From CALLPQ01 sp964392325 (GTDB lineage: Bacteria; Pseudomonadota; Alphaproteobacteria; Caulobacterales; Parvularculaceae): a stretch of 64,000 nucleotides of DNA. How positions within the stretch are numbered: the first letter of the stretch is position 1; the number at the start of each line of letters is the position of its first letter. Made by a program: the position numbers and the translations under genes. The notes below the pieces were generated by a model. The model was not told where the DNA came from, ran no database searches, and was given only the letters and a program-made list of their open reading frames with translations. The stretch is taken from assembly GCA_964392325.1 (NCBI GenBank), contig CAYMPJ010000013.1:1-64000 (forward strand), written 5' to 3'. This document shows positions 25,516 to 33,909 of this stretch, piece by piece.

Positions 25516-28107
25516 ATGAGCGCTAAACCGTCAATGCCAAAAAGCCTGAAACTAAATAGAAGTCCTGAGCCCCATGAAAAAACTGATAAAATCGCGGGCG
25601 CGGCGCAATCTGGTAAACAGAATGAGGCGGCAATTGCGGATGAGGGTGTCCGCGAGAAGAAAGCTGTTCCTGCTAGACAGAAAACGAAAAGCAAAGACCA
25701 GGCTGCGAAAGGGAAATCTGATCCGCCGAAGGTCCCGGTCAAAGCCGTAAAACCCAAAAGCCTGGAGGCAACAGCGGCAAAAAAAGCCGCCGCTACCAAA
25801 CGGAAAGACGGCACGAAAACCGCGCAAAAACGCAAAGCAAAAAAGGCCAAAATGCCTCCCGGTTTTATCCGGCAATATGAGCTGGTTGACCGGGTACGCG
25901 ATTATGCACCTGATTTTGACGAGGACATGCTAAACCGGGCCTACGTCTATTCCATGCAAGCTCATGGCGAACAGACCCGCAAATCAGGTGATCCTTATTT
26001 CACGCACCCCCTAGCCGTGGCGGGGATTTTAACCGAGCTCAAAGCCGATCCGGCAACGGTCGTTACCGCCCTTCTTCACGATACGGTCGAAGATACGGAG
26101 ACGACTTTAGAGGATATCGAGCAAATTTTTGGCGGAGAAATTGCAACTCTTGTTGATGGTGTCACCAAGCTCTCCAAGATTGAATTAAGATCAGATGCTA
26201 CCAAGCAGGCTGAAAATTTCCGTAAACTGGTTATGGCGATGGCGAACGATATCCGTGTGCTTCTTGTCAAGCTTGCAGACCGTTTACACAATATGCGCAC
26301 AATCCATCATTTTAATCGACCGGAAAAGCAAGAGCGTATTGCACGAGAGACTTTGGAGATTTATGCCCCCCTTGCTGGCCGTATAGGCATTCACCGGTTT
26401 CGCGATGAATTAGAAGATTTGTCCTTTCGCGAGATAAATCGAGAAGCGTTTCATACGATTGAAGAACGATTGGGTGTGTTGCAAGCGTCTACTGTAACGG
26501 GCGTGGTGGAGCTTGCACAAACTTTGCGCGAGCGTCTTACGCTAGCTGGTATTCACGCAGAGGTAATTAGTAGAGAAAAAAGACCCTATTCTATCTGGCG
26601 TAAGATGGAGGCCAAAAATATTTCCTTTGAGGAATTGGCAGATATTTATGCATTTCGGGTAATTGTTGACAATGTTGAGCAATGCTACCGCGCTCTTGGG
26701 CTTATCCATACACGATGGCGGATGATTCCCGAGGAATTTGACGATTATATCTCAATTCCAAAGCCAAATAATTATCAGTCGATACACACTGCCGTAATTG
26801 GTCCGCCAACTGAAGGAGGGTCTCGCCAGCGGATTGAAATTCAAATCCGCACTCATAAAATGCACGACCATGCGGAACGCGGCGCTGCGGCGCATTGGCT
26901 CTATAAAGACCCAAATCACGCTGGCGCGGAAGAGGGTAGCGAAAATCACATATCCCGAAATATGCCATCGCGTACGGAATTTATTCTGCCCAAGGATTTT
27001 GATCTTTATAAAACGACACGTAATCTGGAATCCCTTTTCGGGCAAGATAATGACCCCGATGAGGCCTTGCATTACGCCAAGATGGAATTGTTTCAAGATC
27101 AGGTTTTTTGCTTTACGCCCAAGGGCCGGGTAATCGATTTGCCGAAGGGGGCAACCGCCCTTGATTTTGCTTATGCATTGCATACTGATATTGGGGATAC
27201 GTGTATTGGTGTAGAGATTAACAATCTCAACAGGCCACTTCGTACTGCGTTGAAGAATGGTGATGTTATAAAAATTCTGCGCTCTGAAAATACCCGCCCT
27301 CCCGAGGATTGGGAAAGCTTGGCAACGACCGGGCGGGCTCGATCTGCTATTCGGCGACATTTAAAACAATTGGAACGCGAAGAGCAAATCGAACGTGGAC
27401 GCAGTGTTGCGGAAAATCTCTTTAGTGTTGCCAAGTTTGATTTCTCTTTAAAGGCAGTTAAAACGGGGCTTTCCCGTTTGAATTTACGCTCCCCGAATGA
27501 AGTGTTGGCTCGTATCGGGCGCGGGGATATGTCTGCCAACGAATTGTTAGAAGCGATTTATCCAGGCGCTGATAAAATTACTGATCGGGAGGTGCGCGCA
27601 GCCAATTCTGGTGCACGTGTTGATGCGCGCTATGTCGTATCCGGGATTACGCCCGGCTATTCATCGCAGATGAGCCCTTGTTGTTTACCGCTTCCCGGTG
27701 AACGAATTGTCGGCATACGATCAGGGGCCGATCTTATTCATGTGCACACAATTTTTTGTAACCGACTGGCCAGTGATGATCCGTCGCAAGATCTTTGGGT
27801 TGATCTAAAATGGCGCAGCGAACGGGGTAATTATCGCGCTAAAAGTTGTGTTGAAATTACCGCCAGTAATGAAGTTGGCAGTTTGAGTGAGATTGCTTCA
27901 GTTATGGCGCGTTATAATGTTTCTATTATAAATATTCGTTTTGTTAAGCGAACACCGGCCTTTTTTGATTTATTAATTGATGTCGTACTAGACGATATCC
28001 AAACTCTCACGCAAATGCTCACCGCCTTGCGAGCCATTAAATCAACGATTTCAGCCAGCCGCCATGAGGCTAATACTATTGAGGATGATGATGTTAACAC
28101 AAGATGA
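25516..28107 (+). CDS. rsh: Bifunctional (p)ppGpp synthetase/hydrolase (Rsh) with a basic N-terminal extension
   Basis: A long RelA/SpoT homologue of 863 residues. Domains: HD hydrolase (catalytic L-L-H-D-T-V-E-D-T, residue ~187), synthetase (I-Y-A-F-R-V-I-V-D, K-P-N-N-Y-Q-S-I-H-T, then I-Q-I-R-T-H-K-M-H), TGS (~525-590, V-F-C-F-T-P-K-G-R), and a C-terminal ACT domain. The intact HD motif predicts both synthesis and breakdown of (p)ppGpp. The usual family start corresponds to about residue 113 (an ATG at 25852); the ~112 residues before it are unusually rich in Lys, Ala and Pro. That region is stop-free but has only a weak ribosome-binding site, so the start is uncertain. Its 3' end overlaps pyrE by 17 bp. 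Confidence 0.93.
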   Translation: MSAKPSMPKSLKLNRSPEPHEKTDKIAGAAQSGKQNEAAIADEGVREKKAVPARQKTKSKDQAAKGKSDPPKVPVKAVKPKSLEATAAKKAAATKRKDGTKTAQKRKAKKAKMPPGFIRQYELVDRVRDYAPDFDEDMLNRAYVYSMQAHGEQTRKSGDPYFTHPLAVAGILTELKADPATVVTALLHDTVEDTETTLEDIEQIFGGEIATLVDGVTKLSKIELRSDATKQAENFRKLVMAMANDIRVLLVKLADRLHNMRTIHHFNRPEKQERIARETLEIYAPLAGRIGIHRFRDELEDLSFREINREAFHTIEERLGVLQASTVTGVVELAQTLRERLTLAGIHAEVISREKRPYSIWRKMEAKNISFEELADIYAFRVIVDNVEQCYRALGLIHTRWRMIPEEFDDYISIPKPNNYQSIHTAVIGPPTEGGSRQRIEIQIRTHKMHDHAERGAAAHWLYKDPNHAGAEEGSENHISRNMPSRTEFILPKDFDLYKTTRNLESLFGQDNDPDEALHYAKMELFQDQVFCFTPKGRVIDLPKGATALDFAYALHTDIGDTCIGVEINNLNRPLRTALKNGDVIKILRSENTRPPEDWESLATTGRARSAIRRHLKQLEREEQIERGRSVAENLFSVAKFDFSLKAVKTGLSRLNLRSPNEVLARIGRGDMSANELLEAIYPGADKITDREVRAANSGARVDARYVVSGITPGYSSQMSPCCLPLPGERIVGIRSGADLIHVHTIFCNRLASDDPSQDLWVDLKWRSERGNYRAKSCVEITASNEVGSLSEIASVMARYNVSIINIRFVKRTPAFFDLLIDVVLDDIQTLTQMLTALRAIKSTISASRHEANTIEDDDVNTR

Positions 28108-28681
28108 AGTCTTGAAAGAATTTGAAGATGCCGGAGCTCTGTTAAAGGGGCATTTTGTTTTGTCCTCCGGGTTGCATAGCGATACTTATTTGAACAAATC
28201 CATTGTTTCAAAATTTCCACAACGCACGGAACGTTTGTGCCGTGCATTAGCCGAGAAATCGGTCACGCATTTCGGGAATAGAATTGATTATGTTATTGCG
28301 CCGGCTATGGGCGCGATTATTTATGGATATGAAACCGCAAGGCATTTGGAAAAACCCTTTATGTTTACTGAAAGGGTAGAGGGCGTGTTTGAGCTGCGTC
28401 GCGGGTTTGCCATTGAGCCAGGTGCGCGTATTTTAATCATTGAGGATATCGTATCGACGGGTTTATCTGCACGTGAATGTATTGAGGCAGTGCGTTCTTT
28501 AGAGGGCGTTATTGTTGGCCTTGCCTGTTTGATTGATCGCTCTGGCGGGCAAGTGGATGTGGGCACGCCGATGGTCGCGTTAGCAACATTGGATGTGCAG
28601 GCATGGCCGGAAAGTGACTTGCCAGAACATTTGCAAAATATACCTGTCGTGAAGCCCGGTAGTCGGGGGGTAAGTCAATGA
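28091..28681 (+). CDS. pyrE: Orotate phosphoribosyltransferase
   Basis: A 196-residue enzyme that joins orotate to PRPP, giving OMP in pyrimidine synthesis. The start matches the family (M-L-T-Q-D-E-V-L), with G-H-F-V-L-S-S-G-L-H-S next and the PRPP motif I-L-I-I-E-D-I-V-S-T-G later. I chose the ATG at 28091, six bases after GAGG (28081-28084); two in-frame ATGs sit just before it. It overlaps the rsh end. Confidence 0.95.
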   Translation: MLTQDEVLKEFEDAGALLKGHFVLSSGLHSDTYLNKSIVSKFPQRTERLCRALAEKSVTHFGNRIDYVIAPAMGAIIYGYETARHLEKPFMFTERVEGVFELRRGFAIEPGARILIIEDIVSTGLSARECIEAVRSLEGVIVGLACLIDRSGGQVDVGTPMVALATLDVQAWPESDLPEHLQNIPVVKPGSRGVSQ

Positions 28682-28688
28682 GTGCATT

Positions 28689-29453
28689 ATGGTAGATCAA
28701 AAACCCCCTTTGCGATTAGGCGTGAATATTGATCATGTTGCGACAATAAGAAATGCCAGAGGCGGAACACACCCTGACCCTGTGCGCGCTGCCCAACTTG
28801 CGATCGATGCCGGGGCAGATAGTATTACAGCCCATTTGCGCGAAGATCGGCGCCATATCCGGGATGAGGATATGCTGCGCCTGAGAGCTGAAATAAATGC
28901 TCCTTTAAATTTCGAAATGGCTGCGACTGCGGAAATGTTAAAACTGGTCACCGAGGTTAAGCCACATGCATGTTGCCTCGTTCCGGAAAACCGTAATGAG
29001 CGTACGACCGAGGGCGGCCTGGATGTGGCTGGCCAGCATAATTTTCTAGTGCCATTTGTTGATGAGTTAACCCAGGTCGATACGCGGGTTTCGCTTTTTG
29101 TCGATCCCGACAAGCGTCAGATCGAGGCAGCAAAATCATGCGGCGCTCCGGTTATAGAAATTCATACCGGGGCCTATTATGAAGCTTGCCTAGCGACGAA
29201 CCCGGAACGTATTCAAACTGAGTTTGACCTTATTCATGAGGCGGCAAAATTTGCTTATGATCTTGGGTTGGAAGTTCATGCCGGGCACGGACTCACTTTC
29301 CATAATGTCCAGCCCATTGCAGCAATATCCCAGTTGCGCGAGGTTAACATCGGACATTTTCTGGTTGGTGAAGCGGTTTTTATGGGGCTTGGTGAGAGCG
29401 TGAAAGAGATGATACGCCTCATAAGTGACGCCCGCACGGGTAGTCATTATTAG
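28689..29453 (+). CDS. pdxJ: Pyridoxine 5'-phosphate synthase
   Basis: A 254-residue TIM-barrel enzyme that closes the pyridoxine ring from 1-deoxyxylulose 5-phosphate and 3-amino-2-oxopropyl phosphate. It has L-G-V-N-I-D-H-V-A-T-I-R-N-A-R-G-G, I-T-A-H-L-R-E-D-R-R-H-I and E-V-H-A-G-H-G-L. The partner enzyme PdxA is encoded at 40.8 kb, so both late steps of the DXP-dependent vitamin B6 pathway are in the window. It lies between pyrE and acpS, the usual order. Confidence 0.97.
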   Translation: MVDQKPPLRLGVNIDHVATIRNARGGTHPDPVRAAQLAIDAGADSITAHLREDRRHIRDEDMLRLRAEINAPLNFEMAATAEMLKLVTEVKPHACCLVPENRNERTTEGGLDVAGQHNFLVPFVDELTQVDTRVSLFVDPDKRQIEAAKSCGAPVIEIHTGAYYEACLATNPERIQTEFDLIHEAAKFAYDLGLEVHAGHGLTFHNVQPIAAISQLREVNIGHFLVGEAVFMGLGESVKEMIRLISDARTGSHY

Positions 29454-29463
29454 GGACAATGAA

Positions 29464-29865
29464 ATGATTATCGGCATCGGCAATGATATAATTGATATCC
29501 GGCGTATTCAAAAAACCCTTGATCGCCATGGCGACCGTTTTGTGCAGCGTCTCTATACACCAATTGAGCAGGCAAAATCTGATCGGCGTAACAAGCGCGC
29601 CGAGTCCTATGCAAAGCGATTTGCGGCGAAAGAAGCCTGTTCCAAAGCGCTAGGCACCGGTATTTCCAAGGGCGTTTTTTGGCGCGATATGGGGGTGGAA
29701 AATCTCCCCGGCGGCAAGCCCACCATGATTTTAACCGGCGGAGCGGCCAAGCGCCTGAAAGAATTGACACCCCCCGGTCACTTAGCTCATATCCACCTTA
29801 CAATTACAGATGACTTTCCTACGGCGCAGGCTATTGTGATGATCGAAGCATTGCCGGATAAATAG
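29464..29865 (+). CDS. acpS: Holo-[acyl-carrier-protein] synthase
   Basis: A 133-residue phosphopantetheinyl transferase that activates ACP with CoA's phosphopantetheine arm. Conserved: I-G-I-G-N-D-I-I-D-I-R-R-I and F-A-A-K-E-A-C-S-K-A-L-G-T-G-I, with the metal-binding Asp and Glu. The ATG at 29464 follows AGGGA (29452-29456) and starts at the conserved region; an in-frame start at 29425 would overlap pdxJ. Confidence 0.95.
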   Translation: MIIGIGNDIIDIRRIQKTLDRHGDRFVQRLYTPIEQAKSDRRNKRAESYAKRFAAKEACSKALGTGISKGVFWRDMGVENLPGGKPTMILTGGAAKRLKELTPPGHLAHIHLTITDDFPTAQAIVMIEALPDK

Positions 29866-29872
29866 GAATTTC

Positions 29873-30670
29873 ATGCAACAAGGTGCCTCTTCACAATCTG
29901 AAAGCCTGTCACAAACTGATGGACAGTCACAGACCCAGAGCTGGTCTGTAACGAAGCTCGTTTTTGTCGCTGTAGGTGTTGCTCTCATTGTGCGGATATT
30001 TATCTTTCAGCCCTATAATATTCCTTCAACGTCAATGCAGCCAAACCTGTTGGTGGGGGATTTTCTATATGTATCTAAAACCTCGTATGGATATTCTCGC
30101 GCTTCGTTGATTTGGCCTTTGACAAAAATTCCCGTGAGAGGACGGGTTTTTGCTAAGTATCCTGAACGCGGGGATATTGTAGTATTCAAGAATAAAAAAG
30201 ACGGAAATAGAGATTATATAAAACGTCTTATTGGATTGCCTGGTGATGAAATATTTATTCGTGAGGGAACAATTTACGTGAATGGTGTTGCCTTCAGGCG
30301 TGATTATCTGGGCACTGCATCCGGCTATTGTGATGGATATCTGAATGAGAAAATTCCGGTTTACCGGGAAACTTTGCCGACAGGGCCAACTTATAGAGTC
30401 CATGAATGTCATGGGGTTCAAGGATATCTGGATACAAAGGGGCCTTATAAAGTGCCAACGGGCCATTATTTTGTTATGGGGGATAATCGGGATCAATCGC
30501 GAGATAGCCGGGTGGAAGCGGAAGTTGGCAGCATACCGTTTGACGATCTGGTCGGTAAAGCGCAACGGGTAATGGTCTCTGTTGATGGTTCAAAAGGTAA
30601 GCCATGGCAGTTTTGGAAGTGGCCATCGGCCATTCGCAATAAACGGGTTTTTAAATCATTATCACCATGA
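29873..30670 (+). CDS. lepB: Signal peptidase I
   Basis: A 265-residue inner-membrane serine protease that removes Sec/Tat signal peptides. One membrane helix covers residues ~27-46. The catalytic dyad is Ser54 (P-S-T-S-M-Q-P) and Lys117 (Y-I-K-R-L-I-G-L-P-G-D), and the C-terminal H-Y-F-V-M-G-D-N-R-D-x-S motif is present. Its TGA overlaps the rnc start (ATGA). Confidence 0.96.
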   Translation: MQQGASSQSESLSQTDGQSQTQSWSVTKLVFVAVGVALIVRIFIFQPYNIPSTSMQPNLLVGDFLYVSKTSYGYSRASLIWPLTKIPVRGRVFAKYPERGDIVVFKNKKDGNRDYIKRLIGLPGDEIFIREGTIYVNGVAFRRDYLGTASGYCDGYLNEKIPVYRETLPTGPTYRVHECHGVQGYLDTKGPYKVPTGHYFVMGDNRDQSRDSRVEAEVGSIPFDDLVGKAQRVMVSVDGSKGKPWQFWKWPSAIRNKRVFKSLSP

Positions 30671-31368
30671 CCGATAAAGATAGCATTTCATCAATAGAGA
30701 CTTTGATTGGACATAAATTTAGCGACCCTGACTTGTTAGAGCGTGCCCTGACCCATTCTTCATTGTCTGCTAAAAATAATGGCATTCATGATTTGGAGCG
30801 CCTTGAATTTTTAGGTGACCGGGTTCTGGGCTTGATGGTTGCTGAAGAACTCTGGCGAAGATATCCCGATCTGAAGGAGGGAGAGCTTGCGCCTCGTTTA
30901 AATGCATTAGTTCGAAAAGAGACGTGCGCGAAAGCGGCAAAGGCGCTGGGTCTTGATAAACTTGTACGTTTATCTCCTTTTGAGGAGGAGTCTGGCGGGC
31001 GTGACAAGAAAGCGATTTTGGGTGATGTGTGTGAAGCATTTTTAGGAGCGCTTTACATTGACGGTGGGCTCAAAGCTGCGAAAGGGGCGTTTAGTGTTTT
31101 TTGGGTGCAAAATTTTGAAAAATTAAGCCGTGCCCATCGCGATCCTAAAACAACACTACAAGAGTGGAGCCAGGATAAAAGGCTCGGCGTGCCAATCTAT
31201 AAAGAGTTATCCCGAATGGGTCCTGCTCATCGTCCATCTTTTGAGATCGAAGTGAGGGTTAAAGGGTATAAACCAACGCGCGGGACTGGTACGTCAAAGC
31301 GGGATGCGCAAATGAGTGCAGCAAAGGAATTTTTAATGCGAGAAAATTTATGGGAAAATTATGAATAA
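30667..31368 (+). CDS. rnc: Ribonuclease III
   Basis: A 233-residue double-strand RNA endonuclease used in rRNA and mRNA processing. The catalytic signature L-E-R-L-E-F-L-G-D-R-V-L-G is intact, as is G-D-V-C-E-A-F-L-G-A-L-Y. A dsRNA-binding domain follows from about residue 160, ending with T-S-K-R-D-A-Q-M-S-A-A. It overlaps lepB by four bases and era by eight. Confidence 0.96.
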   Translation: MTDKDSISSIETLIGHKFSDPDLLERALTHSSLSAKNNGIHDLERLEFLGDRVLGLMVAEELWRRYPDLKEGELAPRLNALVRKETCAKAAKALGLDKLVRLSPFEEESGGRDKKAILGDVCEAFLGALYIDGGLKAAKGAFSVFWVQNFEKLSRAHRDPKTTLQEWSQDKRLGVPIYKELSRMGPAHRPSFEIEVRVKGYKPTRGTGTSKRDAQMSAAKEFLMRENLWENYE

Positions 31369-32320
31369 TCCCGATACTGAAACTAATGAGCAACATTGTG
31401 GTTTTGTTGCTGTAATCGGCGCGCCTAATGCTGGTAAATCGACACTGGTTAACGCAATGGTCGGCGTTAAGGTTTCTATTGTAACTCATAAAGTGCAAAC
31501 GACTCGCGCGCGTGTGCGCGGGGTGATGATGGCGGAAGCTACTCAGGTTGTGTTTATAGATACACCGGGTATTTTTGCACCAAAGCGCCGTCTTGATCGC
31601 TCAATGGTGTCAGCGGCATGGGAGGGAACAAACGGCGCTGATGTCACATTGCTTCTCATTGATGCCGCTGCCTATCTGGGGGCTGATACTGTTAAATCTC
31701 CCAAACAGGCAAAGCGCGCTCGTATCGATACAGATACGATCATAGAAAAGCTTAAAGCGACAGAAACGAAAGTTGTACTGGCGATCAATAAGATTGATTT
31801 GTTGCCGAGGCAGAAGTTATTGGCACTGATTGCAGAGCTTGACGCTCGCAATGTGTTTTCAGATATGTTTATGATTGCTGCTCATAATGGTGATGGCCTT
31901 AAAGGGTTAAAAGAATTTCTGATTTCGAAAATGCCTGAACAGCCTTGGCATTATCCAGAAGATCAGCTTTCTGATATCACTGATCGTTTGATGGCTGCAG
32001 AAATCACTCGTGAGAAACTCTTTTTACGCCTCCACGAAGAACTCCCCTATGATGCTACAGTAGAGACAGAAAATTGGAGCCGTACCAAGAAAAAAGAATT
32101 ACGGGTTGATCAAATTGTTTATGTTGCTCGCGAGACCCAAAAGGGGATTGTTGTGGGCAAGTCAGGACAAACGCTAAAGGCGATTGGCGCTGCTGCTCGT
32201 GAAGAGCTAATGGAGTTGTTTGGTGAGCCGGTGCATTTATTCATTCATGTTAAAGTGCGTGAAAACTGGGCAGAAGAAGCGGCTCGTTATAGAGAGATGG
32301 GGCTTGAGCGGGTTGAGTAA
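31361..32320 (+). CDS. era: GTPase Era
   Basis: A 319-residue GTPase that aids 16S rRNA maturation and 30S assembly. G motifs: G-A-P-N-A-G-K-S (P-loop, ~19-26), D-T-P-G, N-K-I-D. The C-terminal KH domain has G-I-V-V-G-K-S-G-Q-T-L-K and binds the 3' end of 16S rRNA. A ~15-residue insertion around L-G-A-D-T-V-K-S-P-K is a common alphaproteobacterial feature. Confidence 0.96.
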   Translation: MNNPDTETNEQHCGFVAVIGAPNAGKSTLVNAMVGVKVSIVTHKVQTTRARVRGVMMAEATQVVFIDTPGIFAPKRRLDRSMVSAAWEGTNGADVTLLLIDAAAYLGADTVKSPKQAKRARIDTDTIIEKLKATETKVVLAINKIDLLPRQKLLALIAELDARNVFSDMFMIAAHNGDGLKGLKEFLISKMPEQPWHYPEDQLSDITDRLMAAEITREKLFLRLHEELPYDATVETENWSRTKKKELRVDQIVYVARETQKGIVVGKSGQTLKAIGAAAREELMELFGEPVHLFIHVKVRENWAEEAARYREMGLERVE

Positions 32321-32345
32321 AGTTTCATTCTATACAGAGTAATTC

Positions 32346-33086
32346 ATGGAATGGTCTGATGAGGCAATAATATTGGCGGCTCGCCCTCATGGAGAGGGGC
32401 ATGCGGTTGTTGATTTATTTACACCTGAGCGCGGGCGCTGGGCAGGGCTTGTTTTTGGGGGAAGTGGCCGGCGTATGGCGCCTATTGTCCAGCCGGGTAA
32501 CAGTGTTCAGGTGGTTTGGCAGGGGCGCCTTGAAGAAAGTCTTGGCAATTTTAACCTTGAACTCACCGTGCCTCGCGCCGCGCACGTTATGCAGGAGCGT
32601 TTATCCCTTGCCGGACTTTCCGCGGCGTGCGCTATGGCTGTTGCTTGTTTACCCGAACGAGAGCCCCATGAAAATACTTACCGGGCGATGGAAGTATTGC
32701 TTTCTAATTTTGAAGATATTGATATTTGGCCAGCTTTGATGGCTAGGTGGGAATTAGGACTTTTAGGGGATATGGGATTCGGGTTAACCCTTGATCGGTG
32801 CGTAGCAACAGGAAGCCGCGATAATCTGGTTTATGTCTCGCCAAAATCCGCCTGCGCCGTGAGTAAAGAAGCGGGTGCACCGTATAAGGACAAAATGTTG
32901 ATGTTACCACCTTTCTTAAAAGGAGACGGGGGGGATATCTCTCTTGAAGCGGCCCTGGAAGCATTAAAAACGACGGGCTATTTTATCGAAACCCGCATAT
33001 TGCATTTGATTAATCAGACTCTGCCCGAAGCGCGCATTCGCGTCATCACTCTCTTGCAAGACAAAACCAAAAACGTAATTGATTGA
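32346..33086 (+). CDS. recO: DNA repair protein RecO
   Basis: A 246-residue recombination mediator that helps load RecA on SSB-coated DNA. N-terminal OB fold: A-I-I-L-A-A-R-P-H-G-E-G-H-A-V-V-D-L-F-T, then G-R-W-A-G-L-V-F-G-G-S; a helical C-terminal half follows. The four-cysteine zinc site of some RecO proteins is not evident. Last gene of the dapA-recO cluster. Confidence 0.92.
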   Translation: MEWSDEAIILAARPHGEGHAVVDLFTPERGRWAGLVFGGSGRRMAPIVQPGNSVQVVWQGRLEESLGNFNLELTVPRAAHVMQERLSLAGLSAACAMAVACLPEREPHENTYRAMEVLLSNFEDIDIWPALMARWELGLLGDMGFGLTLDRCVATGSRDNLVYVSPKSACAVSKEAGAPYKDKMLMLPPFLKGDGGDISLEAALEALKTTGYFIETRILHLINQTLPEARIRVITLLQDKTKNVID

Positions 33087-33093
33087 GTGCGAC

Positions 33094-33115
33094 CAAAAGG
33101 CAGTTTTTCCTTTTG
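33094..33115. terminator. Weak hairpin between convergent recO and a secreted-protein gene
   Basis: CAAAAGG (33094-33100) and CCTTTTG (33109-33115) are perfect 7-bp arms with an 8-base loop. No proper U-tract follows, so termination is only plausible. Confidence 0.3.
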
Positions 33116-33124
33116 AGCCTCGCC

Positions 33125-33814
33125 CTACATCACTTTTTGAAAATCGGAAAATAAAAGGGTATATTCTTCATCAATTGCGGAGAAAAATCTGCGCCCTTTA
33201 GCGTTGCAATAGGCTTTTGTCATGAGGGGAGGGGTATCTTCAAAAACTCGCTCAAATGTATGGACGTAGGAAAATTCATCCATTGACAGTGCGGGGCCTC
33301 GGCTAAATGGCTTTAAGGCATGAATCGAATACTCGCTCATGCTATTATCACGACGATCTACAATGAGGCGCGTTCGTACATTATCCGATAAATCCTCTAT
33401 ATCGCTGGGTGTCTGGGGTGAGGTGAAGGAAAAGGCGATTTCATCTGAATTTTCCTCCACCTGTATGGCCGATTTGATACTGCTGCGATAATCGGCATAG
33501 ACAAGGCCGCCAGGTACAGATTCGATGCGTTTAAACTTATTATACTTATTACGGGCTTTGCGCGAAAGAGCTTTGGGATTACCCGAAATCAAGCTCCAGT
33601 TTTTCAGTTTGGCATCATATCGGGATACGATTTCTTCTTCGCCGGGCCATAAAAATGTCATTGTATAGCTCACCCTAAGATCGGACTGGGCTTCTGCCTC
33701 TTTTAGGGCTTTGTCTAACAGGGGCGGCAGTGTGTTTGCCGCTGCAAAGCCTGTTGAGGGGTAAATAGCCGCGAAGGCTAGTGCGATAATACAAATCAGT
33801 GAAAAACGTTTCAT
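33125..33814 (-). CDS. Secreted protein of unknown function
   Basis: A 229-residue protein with a clear Sec signal peptide (residues ~1-24, ending G-F-A-A-A). No family was recognised. The mature part is mixed alpha/beta with no low-complexity region. It includes R-V-S-Y-T-M-T-F-L-W-P, Y-D-A-K-L-K-N-W-S-L-I and L-I-V-D-R-R-D-N-S-M-S-E-Y-S, a pattern of alternating strands that suggests a lipid-binding or LolA/outer-membrane-sorting-like fold; that is a guess from appearance. It is divergent from parC, with 95 bp between them. Confidence 0.7.
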   Translation of the reverse strand: MKRFSLICIIALAFAAIYPSTGFAAANTLPPLLDKALKEAEAQSDLRVSYTMTFLWPGEEEIVSRYDAKLKNWSLISGNPKALSRKARNKYNKFKRIESVPGGLVYADYRSSIKSAIQVEENSDEIAFSFTSPQTPSDIEDLSDNVRTRLIVDRRDNSMSEYSIHALKPFSRGPALSMDEFSYVHTFERVFEDTPPLMTKAYCNAKGRRFFSAIDEEYTLLFSDFQKVM

Positions 33815-33909
33815 GGCGTGAGCAATTAATTCGCGGGTTGTGGGAAATATACGATGAACTTCCTTAAATCCATCATAGCCTTTATGTGCGACTCTGATAA
33901 ATAGCTAGA

